Source of the DNA: Vreelandella zhanjiangensis DSM 21076
GTDB taxonomy: Bacteria; Pseudomonadota; Gammaproteobacteria; Pseudomonadales; Halomonadaceae
Reading direction: 5' to 3'
DNA length: 64,000 bases
Assembly: GCF_000377665.1 (NCBI RefSeq)
Contig: NZ_KB898650.1
Span: forward strand, 1-64,000
Position 1 is the stretch's first letter. Every line of letters begins with the position of its first letter. Shown one piece after another: positions 19,430 to 29,258 of this stretch. The translations under genes and the position numbers were made by a program. A model generated the notes under the pieces. The model was given only the letters and a program-made list of their open reading frames with translations. It ran no database searches and had not been told where the DNA came from.

Positions 19430-19810
19430 ATGCAAACCATTATGCTTAAAGCCAAGCTACATATGGCGCGTGTTACCCATGCCGTGCTGAATTACGAAGG
19501 GTCCTGCGCGATTGATGGCGACCTGCTGGATATGGCGGGTATTCGTGAAAACGAACAAATCCAGATCTACAACGTGGAAAACGGTGAGCGCTTTACCACC
19601 TACGCCATTCGTGGTGAAGAAGGCTCACGATTAATCTCGATTAATGGCGCGGCGGCACATTTAGCGGCTCCCGGCCATCGGGTCATTATCTGCAGCTACG
19701 CCCACTACTCAGAAGCCGAGCTTGAGCAGCACCGCCCGGCGCTGGTGTATCTGCAGGAAGGCAACCACGTTAGCCATACCAGCCACGCAATTCCAGTGCA
19801 GTTGGCTTAA
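19430..19810 (+). CDS. panD: Aspartate 1-decarboxylase (proenzyme)
   Basis: Makes beta-alanine from aspartate for pantothenate. The 126-residue proenzyme has the self-cleavage site [10 protein letters not shown] at Gly24-Ser25, where Ser25 becomes the pyruvoyl cofactor. ISINGAAAH follows at residue 65 onward. The start gives [11 protein letters not shown], with the cleavage serine at position 25 as in E. coli PanD. AGGAG precedes the ATG. An intrinsic terminator 40 bases after the stop ends the pan cluster. Confidence 0.96.
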   Translation: MQTIMLKAKLHMARVTHAVLNYEGSCAIDGDLLDMAGIRENEQIQIYNVENGERFTTYAIRGEEGSRLISINGAAAHLAAPGHRVIICSYAHYSEAELEQHRPALVYLQEGNHVSHTSHAIPVQLA

Positions 19811-19848
19811 ACCGATGCCAGTGCAACGGGCTTACACCATAGGTATGA

Positions 19849-19876
19849 AAACGGGCCATTACGGCCCGTTTTTTAT
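19849..19876 (+). terminator. Intrinsic terminator after panD
   Basis: Stem ACGGGCC/GGCCCGT, extended by AA/TT pairs, with an ATTAC loop and a run of TTTTTT after it. Confidence 0.9.
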
Positions 19877-20027
19877 TTGCGTCCAAAAGCGTATTGCCGC
19901 AACGCACAACCATCCCCTATGCTGAGTAGCACAGCTGACACAAAAGGTAGATAGCGTACGTTGCTACACGCTAAAAACAAAACAGCCATAACAGGCGGTC
20001 TGCCTTACTCACGTTAGGAGTCATATC

Positions 20028-21206
20028 ATGCAAGAAGTAGTCATTGTTGCGGCTCGCCGCACCGCGGTCGGTTCTTTTGGTGGTTCACTTGCGGGCATAC
20101 CAGCAAGTGACCTTGGCGCGTTAGTGATCAAGGATATTCTTGAATCAACCGGCGTCTCCCCCGACCAAGTCGATGAAGTGCTGTTAGGCCAGGTACTGAC
20201 CGCAGGCGTGGGCCAAAACCCAGCTCGCCAGGCGGCCATCAAGGCGGGTCTGCCTGCTTCTGTTCCGGCCATGACCATAAATAAAGTCTGTGGCTCAGGC
20301 CTTAAAGCCGTGCACCTCGCCACACAAGCGATTCTGTGTGGTGACGCTGAGCTGATTCTGGCCGGTGGACAAGAAAACATGTCCGCATCTCCCCATGTGC
20401 TCCCCAACTCGCGCACAGGCCAGCGCATGGGCGATTGGAAAGCCATTGATACCATGGTGCATGATGGCCTATGGGATGCCTTCAATGACTATCATATGGG
20501 CATTACCGCCGAAAATCTGGCTGAAAAATACGGCATTACCCGCGAGCAGATGGATGAGTTTGCCGCTCAGTCGCAACAGAACGCCGCCAACGCCATTAAG
20601 GAAGGCAAATTTAAAAGCCAGATCGTGCCGGTTGAGATCCCCCAGCGCAAAGGCGATCCGGTGGTATTTGATACCGACGAGAATCCGCGCGAAATTACCG
20701 CTGACAAACTTGCCGGTATGCGTCCGGCGTTCAAAAAGGATGGCACCGTTACCGCAGGTAACGCCTCCTCATTGAACGATGGCGCGGCCATCGTGATGGT
20801 CTGCTCGGCACAGAAAGCCAAGGAACTGGGCCTTGAGCCGCTGGCGCGTATTGCCGCTTATGCCAATGCAGGCGTAGATCCAGCCATTATGGGTATTGGC
20901 CCCGTGCCCGCTACCCGCCGCTGCCTGGAAAAAGCTGGCTGGAGCCTGGATGACCTGGACCTGGCCGAAGCGAACGAGGCGTTTGCCGCCCAAGCGCTGG
21001 CGGTGCAGAAAGAGCTGGGGTGGGACATGTCCAAAGTCAACGTCAACGGCGGTGCGATTGCCTTGGGCCACCCGATTGGGGCTTCCGGTTGCCGCGTGCT
21101 GGTATCGCTACTTCACGAGATGATTGCCCGTGATGCCAAGAAAGGCCTGGCAACGCTGTGTATCGGCGGTGGCCAAGGGGTTGCGCTGGCGATTGAGCGC
21201 CCCTAA
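20028..21206 (+). CDS. phaA: Acetyl-CoA acetyltransferase (thiolase)
   Basis: Condenses two acetyl-CoA to acetoacetyl-CoA, or the reverse; in Halomonas this is the first step toward polyhydroxybutyrate. The 392-residue protein has the active-site cysteine in [11 protein letters not shown] (Cys88), the catalytic His348 in [10 protein letters not shown] and the second cysteine Cys378 in LCIGGGQG, all typical of biosynthetic degradative-type thiolases. It stands alone between two terminators, so PhaB and PhaC lie elsewhere and the assignment to PHB or to catabolism (AtoB) is open. It starts behind GTTAGGAG at 20028. Confidence 0.9.
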   Translation: MQEVVIVAARRTAVGSFGGSLAGIPASDLGALVIKDILESTGVSPDQVDEVLLGQVLTAGVGQNPARQAAIKAGLPASVPAMTINKVCGSGLKAVHLATQAILCGDAELILAGGQENMSASPHVLPNSRTGQRMGDWKAIDTMVHDGLWDAFNDYHMGITAENLAEKYGITREQMDEFAAQSQQNAANAIKEGKFKSQIVPVEIPQRKGDPVVFDTDENPREITADKLAGMRPAFKKDGTVTAGNASSLNDGAAIVMVCSAQKAKELGLEPLARIAAYANAGVDPAIMGIGPVPATRRCLEKAGWSLDDLDLAEANEAFAAQALAVQKELGWDMSKVNVNGGAIALGHPIGASGCRVLVSLLHEMIARDAKKGLATLCIGGGQGVALAIERP

Positions 21207-21235
21207 CCTCGAAAGTAGCAGGCGATAAAATGCCA

Positions 21236-21265
21236 ATGCCCCTGTCACTGACAGGGGCATTTTTA
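21236..21265 (+). terminator. Intrinsic terminator after the thiolase gene
   Basis: A 10-bp stem TGCCCCTGTC/GACAGGGGCA with an ACT loop, followed by TTTTT. It lies 30 bases after the stop. Confidence 0.92.
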
Positions 21266-21323
21266 TTGGCTAAGGCTCAGTATTTAATACTTAGACTTTG
21301 CACCAAACACTTAGACTTAACAC

Positions 21324-22493
21324 TTAGCGATGCTTTTCACCCACAATCCGCGAAGGCGTTCGCCAGACCAACAGCGCGCCTAGCAAAAACAGGCCTGATG
21401 CGGCCCACATGGTAATGGGCAGGCTGGAGGCATCGACAACGCGGCCACCCACCATCGCGCCCAACCCAATGGAGAGATTGAACACAAAGGCCATCAAGGC
21501 AGTCGCCGCTTCGGTATTAGGTGCCGTACGTAATATCCAGGTCTGAATACTCACTGATACGCTGCCAAACACCGCGCCCCAAGCCATTAACAGCAGAACG
21601 CCACTAGTGGGCTGCACGCCGAGTAGCGGGAAGACCGCCACGACCAGCAGCAATAGGCTTGGGATCGCCAGCACGGCGCGATATGGATGCCGCCCGGCAA
21701 ACATCCCCGCCGCAATATTACCCAGGATACCCGCTGCCCCATACAGCAACAGCAGGCTACCTACATGACGCTGGGCAACACCGCTTATTTCCTGAAGGAT
21801 AGGGCTGATAAAGGTGTACGCCGCAAAGTGGCCCACGACCACAAAGCCCGTGGTTAATACGGCCACCCTGACGCCGCGATTGCCAAACTGCTGGGCCAGC
21901 ACCTTAAGGCGGACAGGCTCTCGGGGCGGCAGGGGCGGAAGCCAGCACCACAGCGCCAGCGCGGTTAACAGGCTGAAACCGCCCAGCGCTGCAAACGCGA
22001 CCCGCCAGTTGCTTAGATCCCCCAGCAAGGTACCCAAGGGTACGCCCAGTACCGATGCAGCTGCCACGCCGCCAAAAATGATGGTCATGGCCTTGGGCAC
22101 CTTATCACTGGGTACCAGACGCGGGGCAATACTCCCGGCCACAGCCCAATAACCACCGATGCTGATACCCACTAGTACACGGGCAGCCAGCAGCAGCATA
22201 AAGCTACTGGCCATCGCCGAAAGCACGCTACCAATCACCATGACGCCCATGAGCAGGGTCAGCATGATACGTCTATCCAACCGGCCTACCGCCACGGGCA
22301 GTAGCGGTGCTGAAAAAGCGGCGACCACGCCCGGTACCGTTACCATCAAACCAGCAACACCCGGCGTCACGTCCATGGATGAAGCCACCTGAGACAACAA
22401 CCCGATAGGCAGTTGCTCAGCGGTTACCAATAAAAAAATGCCGATCATCACGGCGACCACCGCCCACCAGCGCGGTGCCTGTTCCTTCTCCAT
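21324..22493 (-). CDS. MFS transporter of the DHA1 / NepI-SotB type
   Basis: A secondary exporter in the inner membrane, substrate unknown. The 389-residue protein has about 12 hydrophobic helices, the loop-2 motif-A-like GRLDRRIMLT, and a loop following helix 5-6 typical of sugar or nucleoside efflux relatives (NepI, SotB, AraJ). It lies downstream of pnp on the same strand, but a hairpin (22534-22566) separates them, so it is probably transcribed alone. The start at ATG 22493 is supported by the GAAGGAAGTAGGC ribosome-binding site just upstream. Confidence 0.78.
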   Translation of the reverse strand: MEKEQAPRWWAVVAVMIGIFLLVTAEQLPIGLLSQVASSMDVTPGVAGLMVTVPGVVAAFSAPLLPVAVGRLDRRIMLTLLMGVMVIGSVLSAMASSFMLLLAARVLVGISIGGYWAVAGSIAPRLVPSDKVPKAMTIIFGGVAAASVLGVPLGTLLGDLSNWRVAFAALGGFSLLTALALWCWLPPLPPREPVRLKVLAQQFGNRGVRVAVLTTGFVVVGHFAAYTFISPILQEISGVAQRHVGSLLLLYGAAGILGNIAAGMFAGRHPYRAVLAIPSLLLLVVAVFPLLGVQPTSGVLLLMAWGAVFGSVSVSIQTWILRTAPNTEAATALMAFVFNLSIGLGAMVGGRVVDASSLPITMWAASGLFLLGALLVWRTPSRIVGEKHR

Positions 22494-22533
22494 GCCTACT
22501 TCCTTCTAACTAACTTCCTTTCAACCAAACGAC

Positions 22534-22566
22534 TCCGCCCCCGCAACCAGAGGCTACGGGGGCGGA
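22534..22566 (-). terminator. Hairpin after pnp
   Basis: On the minus strand a 10-bp stem (TCCGCCCCCG with CGGGGGCGGA) has a 13-base loop. The tail after it is only moderately T-rich (GTCGTTTGG), so it may be a partial terminator between pnp and the MFS gene. Confidence 0.55.
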
Positions 22567-22586
22567 AGAGACAACCTTACGGCGAC

Positions 22587-24731
22587 TTAGTCCGCGGTGT
22601 TCTCACTTTCAGCGGCAAACGCTGCTTTCTCTTCTTCGGTGATCTCTTTGATCGAAAGTTTCACGCGGTTGCGGTTATCGATGTCGAGCACCTTCACAAT
22701 CACGTCATCGCCTTCGTTCAGGAAATCGCGCACGTTGTTAACGCGCTCAGCCACGATCTGTGAAATATGCACAAGACCATCAGTACCCGGCATGATGTTC
22801 ACAAAGGCGCCAAAGTCAGCAATACGTACGACCTTGCCGTTATACAGCTTGCCAATTTCCGCTTCCGCAGTAATCGCCAATACGGTATCGATGGCTTTTT
22901 TCGCCGCCGCTTTGTCTTCGGCGTAGATGCGCACGGTGCCGTCGTCATCCAGGTCGATAGACGCGCCGGTGTCTTCGCAGATCTTGCGAATGGTGGCGCC
23001 GCCTTTACCAATAACGTCACGGATCTTGTCCGGGTCGATCTTGATAGTCGCCATGGAAGGTGCATTCTCGGAGACGTCGGTACGGCTCTGGCTGATGACG
23101 ATGTTCATCTGCTCAAGAATACCCAGACGCGCTTTGTGGGCTTGCTGAAGCGCGGTCTCCATGATCTCTTCGTTGATGCCTTCGATCTTGATGTCCATCT
23201 GCAGGGCAGTGACACCCTCTTCTGAACCGGCCACTTTAAAGTCCATATCGCCAAGGTGATCTTCATCACCCAGGATATCGGTCAATACTGCGTAGCCATC
23301 TTCGTCTTTCACCAGCCCCATGGCGATACCCGCCACCGGTGCTTTCAGCGGTACACCCGCATCCATCAGCGCAAGCGAGGAGCCACATACCGACGCCATG
23401 GAGCTTGAGCCGTTGGACTCAGTGATTTCCGATACCACACGAATGGTGTAGGGGAAGGCTTCTTCAGACGGCAGCATGGCTTGAACACCACGACGCGCCA
23501 GGCGGCCATGGCCGATTTCACGACGTTTCGGGCCGCCCATGAAGCCCGCTTCACCTACCGAGTAGGGAGGGAAGTTGTAGTGCAGCATAAAGCGGTCTTT
23601 ACGCTCGCCTTCCAGCGACTCGATCAACTGAGAGTCACGCAGGGTGCCCAGCGTTGCCACTGCAATCGCCTGGGTCTCACCACGGGTGAACACCGCAGAA
23701 CCGTGAGTCTTGGGCAGCACGCCCACTTCGATGGCCAGCGGGCGCACGGTGAAGTTGTCGCGGCCGTCGATGCGCGGCTCACCTTTTACAACGCGTGAAC
23801 GTACAACGCGCTTTTCAAGACCGGCAAAGGCACCTTTTACTTCGTCTTTGCTGAACTTGTCGTTAACCGGCTCGCCTTCAATGGCTGCAAGCTGCTCGAT
23901 CGCCTGCTCTTTCAGAGCTGCAAGAGCGTCCTGGCGCTGCATTTTGTCGGTGATGCGGTAAGCGTCGCCCACCTGAGCTTCAAACGCGTCCGCGATGGCG
24001 GTTTTCAGCGCCACGTTCTCAGGGGCTGGCTGCCAGTCCCAACGCGGCTTGCCAGCCTCTTGAACCAGTTCTTTAATCGCGCTGACCGCGACCTGCATTT
24101 CCTGGTGGCCAAACAGTACGGCACCCAGCATTTCGTCTTCCAGAAGCTCTTTGGCTTCGGACTCGACCATCAGCACGGCGTTTTCAGTACCAGCAACCAC
24201 CATGTCGAGCTCAGAAGTCGCCAGTTCTTCAACGGTCGGGTTAAGGAAATAACCCTGCTCTTCGTTGAAGCCAACGCGCGCAGCACCAATCGGGCCGTTG
24301 AACGGCACGCCGGAAATGCTCAGTGCAGCGGAGGTGCCCAGCATCGCGGCAATATCCGGATCGTGGTTACGATCAGTGGACAGAACGGTACAGATAACCT
24401 GCACTTCGTTCATAAAGCCTTTAGGGAAAAGCGGGCGGATCGGACGATCGATCAGACGCGAGGTCAGGGTTTCTTTCTCGGTCGGGCGTCCTTCGCGCTT
24501 AAAGAAGCCGCCGGGAATTTTACCTACTGCGTAGGTTTTTTCCTGGTAATGAACCGAGAGCGGGAAAAAGGGCTGGCTGGGGTTGGCTTCTTTGCGCGCC
24601 ACCACGGTACACAGCACAACGGTATCTTCCATGGTGACCATAACGGCACCAGTGGCTTGACGAGCGATACGCCCGGTTTCTAGCGTGACGGTGCTACGAC
24701 CGTACTGAAACGTTTTTTTTACCGGATTCAC
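22587..24731 (-). CDS. pnp: Polyribonucleotide nucleotidyltransferase (PNPase)
   Basis: A 3'-5' phosphorolytic exonuclease of the degradosome. The 714-residue protein has two RNase PH domains (the [18 protein letters not shown] loop in the second), a KH domain ([15 protein letters not shown]) and a C-terminal S1 domain. The start is set at GTG 24731, with AAAGGAAG just before it, giving [11 protein letters not shown], which matches the family start. The ATG six codons upstream has no ribosome-binding site. pnp follows rpsO, as in nearly all gammaproteobacteria, with the rpsO terminator between. PcnB tails and PNPase decay act on the same RNA pathway. Confidence 0.95.
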   Translation of the reverse strand: MNPVKKTFQYGRSTVTLETGRIARQATGAVMVTMEDTVVLCTVVARKEANPSQPFFPLSVHYQEKTYAVGKIPGGFFKREGRPTEKETLTSRLIDRPIRPLFPKGFMNEVQVICTVLSTDRNHDPDIAAMLGTSAALSISGVPFNGPIGAARVGFNEEQGYFLNPTVEELATSELDMVVAGTENAVLMVESEAKELLEDEMLGAVLFGHQEMQVAVSAIKELVQEAGKPRWDWQPAPENVALKTAIADAFEAQVGDAYRITDKMQRQDALAALKEQAIEQLAAIEGEPVNDKFSKDEVKGAFAGLEKRVVRSRVVKGEPRIDGRDNFTVRPLAIEVGVLPKTHGSAVFTRGETQAIAVATLGTLRDSQLIESLEGERKDRFMLHYNFPPYSVGEAGFMGGPKRREIGHGRLARRGVQAMLPSEEAFPYTIRVVSEITESNGSSSMASVCGSSLALMDAGVPLKAPVAGIAMGLVKDEDGYAVLTDILGDEDHLGDMDFKVAGSEEGVTALQMDIKIEGINEEIMETALQQAHKARLGILEQMNIVISQSRTDVSENAPSMATIKIDPDKIRDVIGKGGATIRKICEDTGASIDLDDDGTVRIYAEDKAAAKKAIDTVLAITAEAEIGKLYNGKVVRIADFGAFVNIMPGTDGLVHISQIVAERVNNVRDFLNEGDDVIVKVLDIDNRNRVKLSIKEITEEEKAAFAAESENTAD

Positions 24732-24873
24732 GGCGACTTCCTTTAACATTAATATCTACTTGTCTATTCGTTTGGGTCGTTTTGACTCGTCACCATTCTA
24801 GGCGCTGTAGCGCCATAGGGCTACCAGAAACCCAAAATCACCGGGCGCAAAGACCTTGCTCAGTGACTGACAC

Positions 24874-24913
24874 GCATAAAAAAACGGGCAGCTCACAAGG
24901 AGCTGCCCGTTTC
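24874..24913 (-). terminator. Intrinsic terminator between rpsO and pnp
   Basis: On the minus strand: stem ACGGGCAGCT/AGCTGCCCGT with a 7-base loop followed by TTTTTTT. It would end rpsO transcripts or allow partial read-through into pnp. Confidence 0.88.
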
Positions 24914-24934
24914 TCAATCTTCGCCAACAATAAC

Positions 24935-25204
24935 TTAGCGGCGCAGACCTAAACGCTGGATCAGAGACTGATAGCGTTCGAAATCTTTACGCTTCAGGTA
25001 GTCCAGCAGTTTACGACGCTGGTTTACCATGCGGATCAGACCACGACGCGAGTGGTGATCCTGCTTGTTGGTTTTGAAGTGGTCCTGCAGGCCATTGATG
25101 TTGGCGCTCAGCAGTGCAACCTGTACTTCAGGGGAACCGGTATCGTTATCGCCGCGGCCGTATTCGTTGACGATTTCGGCTTTAGTTTCAGCGGTTAATG
25201 CCAT
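24935..25204 (-). CDS. rpsO: 30S ribosomal protein S15
   Basis: Binds 16S rRNA central domain and bridges to the 50S subunit. The 89-residue protein is the standard length. Its [28 protein letters not shown] start, [20 protein letters not shown] block and C-terminal LGLRR are diagnostic. GGAGAGA precedes ATG 25204. A 131-base region separates it from truB, holding its own promoter and, by analogy with E. coli, a possible S15 autoregulatory leader. Confidence 0.98.
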   Translation of the reverse strand: MALTAETKAEIVNEYGRGDNDTGSPEVQVALLSANINGLQDHFKTNKQDHHSRRGLIRMVNQRRKLLDYLKRKDFERYQSLIQRLGLRR

Positions 25205-25335
25205 CTGTCTCTCCAGTAAGCAATATGCCTAAAATTTAATGGGTGAGACCACGCATATTTGCAGTCTCAGGCGACTCTCTTCACGTACTATTTTCGCGCA
25301 AACCGTCACATCCTTGCAACGTTTTACCCAGACTC

Positions 25336-26256
25336 TTACGAGATAGCGACGGTACTTAACAGCCGCTTGGGCGCTACTTCCTGAGCACCTTTTACAACAC
25401 CGAGGCCGATAAACGTCTCGGCATAATAAAGTCTTGCCAATGCATCGGGGGCCAGCGCACCAATACTCAAGTTGGCCGATTGACCGTGGGCTAGACGCCC
25501 GTAAGCCGTTTCGTCCACCTTAAGCGTCGGCAGGTGATCCACCAGCACATCAGCGGGCATTAATTCAGCCTCACGCGAGGCCTGATCAGCCAATGCTTCA
25601 AGCGCTTCCAGCGTCCACATCGCATCGCCCGTAAAAGGCCCGGTCTTGAGCCTGCGGAGCTGACTGATGTGGGCACCACACCCAAGCGCCAAACCGATAT
25701 CTTCAGCCAGCGTACGGATGTAAGTCCCCTTACTGCAGGTGACTTCAAGCTCGAAGGCTTCGCCGTCAAACGCAAGCAGGCGCGCATCATACACGCTTAC
25801 CCGCCGCGCTGCACGCTCTACCTGCTTACCCTCGCGGGCCAGCTCATAGAGCTTTTTGCCCTGATGCTTGAGCGCCGAATACATCGGCGGCACCTGATCG
25901 ATCTCACCACGAAAGCGCGCAATAGCAGCTTCAATATCATCCGCTGTTAACGACGGCACATCGCGGCGTTCAATCACCGTGCCTTCTGCATCACCGGTGT
26001 CGGTGATCACACCCAGCTCAACGCGGGTGCGATACATCTTGTCGGCTTCCAGCAGGTGCGCGGAGAACTTGGTGGCCTCGCCCAGGCAAATCGGCAACAA
26101 GCCGGTTGCCATGGGATCCAGCGTACCGGTATGTCCGGCTTTTTGGGCCTCGAACAAACGACGCACACGCTGCAGAGCATGGTTACTGGAAACGCCCTTG
26201 GGCTTATCCAGAAGCAGTACCCCGTTGACCGGTAAACCGCGACGGCGACGGGCCAT
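25336..26256 (-). CDS. truB: tRNA pseudouridine-55 synthase
   Basis: Makes pseudouridine 55 in the T loop of tRNAs. The 306-residue protein has the catalytic aspartate Asp47 in GHTGTLDPMATGLLP and the KTGPFTGDAMW segment, plus a PUA-like C-terminal region. It follows rbfA with a one-base overlap (TAATG), so the two are translationally coupled. The order nusA-infB-rbfA-truB-rpsO-pnp is the standard operon. Confidence 0.96.
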   Translation of the reverse strand: MARRRRGLPVNGVLLLDKPKGVSSNHALQRVRRLFEAQKAGHTGTLDPMATGLLPICLGEATKFSAHLLEADKMYRTRVELGVITDTGDAEGTVIERRDVPSLTADDIEAAIARFRGEIDQVPPMYSALKHQGKKLYELAREGKQVERAARRVSVYDARLLAFDGEAFELEVTCSKGTYIRTLAEDIGLALGCGAHISQLRRLKTGPFTGDAMWTLEALEALADQASREAELMPADVLVDHLPTLKVDETAYGRLAHGQSANLSIGALAPDALARLYYAETFIGLGVVKGAQEVAPKRLLSTVAIS

Positions 26257-26666
26257 TAGCGCGTCTCCTCACCTTGATCAGAATCACCCTCTTCATCCGC
26301 TTGGCGAGCCCGGTCAGTCGACACGGCCTCTTCAATCAGGGAAGAGAGGTGCTGCCCACGCACCACACTCTCATCGTAATGAAAGCGTAGTTCAGGGACA
26401 TGGCGTAGCTGAATACGTTTGGCAATCTGGCTTCTCAGAAAACCGGCGGCGCGCTTAAGCACCTGAAGGTTCTCCTTGATACGCTCGGGCTCCTGTTCAC
26501 CCAGCAGGGTGACATAGATATCGGCGTAACCCAGGTCACGGCTAACGGTCGCGCCGCTCACCGTGATCATGCCCAAACGCGGATCTTTGACTTCGCGCTG
26601 AATAAGTACCGCCAGCTCCTTTTGGAGCTGGTCGGCTACTCGGTCGGTACGCTTAAATTCGCGCAT
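26256..26666 (-). CDS. rbfA: Ribosome-binding factor A
   Basis: Assists late maturation of the 30S subunit and 16S rRNA 5' end. The 136-residue protein opens MREFKRTDRVADQLQKELA and carries the KH-like fold segment MITVSGATVSRDLGYADIYVT. The C-terminal tail is acidic (DEEGDSDQGEETR), as often in halophiles. GAGGAGA precedes ATG 26666. Confidence 0.96.
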   Translation of the reverse strand: MREFKRTDRVADQLQKELAVLIQREVKDPRLGMITVSGATVSRDLGYADIYVTLLGEQEPERIKENLQVLKRAAGFLRSQIAKRIQLRHVPELRFHYDESVVRGQHLSSLIEEAVSTDRARQADEEGDSDQGEETR

Positions 26667-26684
26667 AGCTGTCTCCTCGCGGCC

Positions 26685-29231
26685 TTACAGGCTGCGCTCG
26701 ACTTTGACTTGATCGAAGACTTCGATCTTATCGCCGACCTGGACATCGTTGTAGTTCTTCACACCGATGCCACACTCAACGCCATTACGTACTTCCTGGA
26801 CGTCATCTTTATAGCGGCGCAGCGACTCGAGTTCACCTTCGTAGATGACCACGTTGTCACGCAGTACACGGATGCGCTTGTTACGGAACACTGAACCTTC
26901 GACGACCATACAGCCTGCCACCGCGCCGATCTTCGGCGCACGGAACACGTCGCGTACTTCGGCAACACCCACGATTTCTTCTTTCCACTCGGGGGCGAGC
27001 ATACCGCTCATCGCCTGCTTGACCTCATCGATCAAGTGGTAGATGACGCTGTAGTAACGCAGATCCAGGCCTTCGCGCTCAATGATCTCGCGGGCAGCGG
27101 CGTCGGCACGGACGTTGAAGCCGACCACGATAGCCTCAGAGGCAAGCGCCAGGTTGGCGTCAGTACCGGTGATACCGCCGACACCTGAAGAAACCACCGC
27201 CACTTGCACTTCATCAGTGGAGAGTTCTTCCAGGGCGCCTTTGATCGCTTCGAGCGAACCTTGTACGTCGGCTTTAAGAACGATGTTGACCTTGGCCACT
27301 TCGTCCTGGCCCATCTGGCTGAACATGTTCTCAAGCTTGGCTTTCTGCTGACGCGCCAGACGTACTTCGCGGTACTTGCCTTGACGGAAGTTGGCCACTT
27401 CACGGGCTTTCTTCTCATCAGCCACGACCATGAAGTCGTCACCGGCATCCGGCGTGCCGTCCAGGCCCTGAATCTCTACGGGCATGGCGGGGCCGACGTT
27501 CTCAACCTGTTGGCCAAGTTCGTTGGTCAGCGCACGTACGCGGCCGTAATGCAGGCCAGCCAAAACGATATCGCCTTTCTTCAGAGTACCGTTTTGAACC
27601 AGTACGGTAGCGACCGGGCCGCGGCCTCGATCAAGACGCGACTCAACGACAACGCCTTTGCCAGGTGCCGACGGTACCGCTTTAAGCTCAAGCACTTCAG
27701 AGACCAGCTGGATTGCTTCCAGCAGTTCTTCGATGCCTTCACCGGTCTTGGCGGAAACGTGAACAAACTGGGTATCACCGCCCCACTCTTCGGAAATCAC
27801 GCCATGCTGCGAGAGTTCGTTACGAATGCGGTCAAAATCAGCGCCCTGCTTATCAATCTTGTTCACCGCCACGACCATGGGTACTTCGGCCGCTTTGGAG
27901 TGCTCGATTGCTTCCACAGTCTGGGGCATTACGCCGTCATCGGCAGCCACGACCAGGATAACCACGTCGGTTGCCTTGGCACCACGGGCACGCATGGCGG
28001 TAAACGCGGCGTGACCAGGGGTATCCAGGAAGGTCACGCCACCGTGATCGTCCTCAACGTGATAAGCACCGATATGCTGGGTAATACCACCCGCTTCGCC
28101 GGTAGCTACCTTGGCGCGACGAATGTAATCAAGCAGCGAGGTCTTACCATGGTCAACGTGACCCATGACGGTAACCACCGGTGAACGGGTGATCTCTTCG
28201 CCTTCGTAGGAGATGCCTTCGAGCATTTCCGTTTCCAGCGCGTCATCTTTAACCAGCTTGACCTTGTGACCCATCTCTTCCGCCACGATCGCTGCAGTAT
28301 CCTGATCGATGGTCTGGTTGATAGTCACGGCCGCGCCCATGTTAAACATGGCCTTGATCACTTCGTTGGCCTTGATCGACATTTTGTCAGCCAGCTCAGC
28401 AACGCTGATCGACTCAGGGATCGATACTTCACGCACGATCGGCTGGGTCGGCTTCTGGAAGCCATGCTTGCCGTTGCCGCTCTGGCTTGCACCACCGCGA
28501 CGGCCACCACGACGTTCGGCACGTTTTACTTTCTTCGCGCCACCGCCACGCTTACGCTCTTCGCGATCACCACGATCATCATCGTCGTCACGACCTTTCT
28601 TCTTCGCAGCAGCCTTCTTGGGCGGCGCGGTACGACGGTCGGTACGGCCTTCTTTCGGCGGCGCCGGCGGCATGTCTTCTGTCGCAGGCGTATCGTCGAT
28701 CTGAAGTTCGGGCACTTCAACTTTGGGTGCAGCCTTCGGCTCAGCCGCAGCTTTCGCTTCGGCTTCTTTACGCGCTGCTGCTTCAGCCGCTTTGGCTTTT
28801 GCAGCGGCGGCTTTTTCTTCGGCTTCACGCGCGTCGCGAACTTTACGTTCAGCTTCGGCTTCGGCCATATCGCCTACCAGCTGACGCGGGCCAGAATGCT
28901 TGGGCTCAGCGGCTTTCGGCTTATCGTCTTCAGCGCTTTTAACGTACGTCTTCTTCTTACGTACTTGCACTTCGATCGTTTTGCCACGCTCGCCAGTTTT
29001 AATACGGCTGCGCGTTTTACGGGTCAGCGTGATACGGTTTTTGCTTGTATCAGTCTCGCTGTCGCCGCCATGGCTTTTCTTCAGAAAGCTCAGCAGTTTC
29101 TGCTTGTCTTCTTCAGACACGGCATCGCCTTCAGAGGCATGCTTAAGGCCAGCTTCTTTCATTTGTTCCAATAGGCGGGGCACATCACGGCCCACCTTTA
29201 CTGCAAAATCTTTAACTGTCATATCTGACAT
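26685..29231 (-). CDS. infB: Translation initiation factor IF-2
   Basis: GTPase that brings initiator tRNA to the 30S subunit. The 848-residue protein has an N-terminal IF2-N domain ([21 protein letters not shown]), a long low-complexity Ala/Lys/Glu and Arg/Gly region (residues about 90-265), a second IF2-N domain ([18 protein letters not shown]), the G domain with G1 GHVDHGKT near residue 355 and NKID, then domains II-IV. The overall layout is like E. coli IF2 alpha. GAGGAGGG precedes ATG 29231. The charged repeat zone makes many false open frames on the opposite strand. Confidence 0.97.
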   Translation of the reverse strand: MSDMTVKDFAVKVGRDVPRLLEQMKEAGLKHASEGDAVSEEDKQKLLSFLKKSHGGDSETDTSKNRITLTRKTRSRIKTGERGKTIEVQVRKKKTYVKSAEDDKPKAAEPKHSGPRQLVGDMAEAEAERKVRDAREAEEKAAAAKAKAAEAAARKEAEAKAAAEPKAAPKVEVPELQIDDTPATEDMPPAPPKEGRTDRRTAPPKKAAAKKKGRDDDDDRGDREERKRGGGAKKVKRAERRGGRRGGASQSGNGKHGFQKPTQPIVREVSIPESISVAELADKMSIKANEVIKAMFNMGAAVTINQTIDQDTAAIVAEEMGHKVKLVKDDALETEMLEGISYEGEEITRSPVVTVMGHVDHGKTSLLDYIRRAKVATGEAGGITQHIGAYHVEDDHGGVTFLDTPGHAAFTAMRARGAKATDVVILVVAADDGVMPQTVEAIEHSKAAEVPMVVAVNKIDKQGADFDRIRNELSQHGVISEEWGGDTQFVHVSAKTGEGIEELLEAIQLVSEVLELKAVPSAPGKGVVVESRLDRGRGPVATVLVQNGTLKKGDIVLAGLHYGRVRALTNELGQQVENVGPAMPVEIQGLDGTPDAGDDFMVVADEKKAREVANFRQGKYREVRLARQQKAKLENMFSQMGQDEVAKVNIVLKADVQGSLEAIKGALEELSTDEVQVAVVSSGVGGITGTDANLALASEAIVVGFNVRADAAAREIIEREGLDLRYYSVIYHLIDEVKQAMSGMLAPEWKEEIVGVAEVRDVFRAPKIGAVAGCMVVEGSVFRNKRIRVLRDNVVIYEGELESLRRYKDDVQEVRNGVECGIGVKNYNDVQVGDKIEVFDQVKVERSL

Positions 29232-29258
29232 AGTGACCCTCCTCAGCCCGTGACCTGT

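Noticed and set aside
27204-29174. Long plus-strand frames opposite infB, including one with His/Arg/Phe-rich sequence
   Set aside because: They mirror the low-complexity and GTPase regions of infB; the rich repeats come from the Ala/Lys/Glu-coded DNA.
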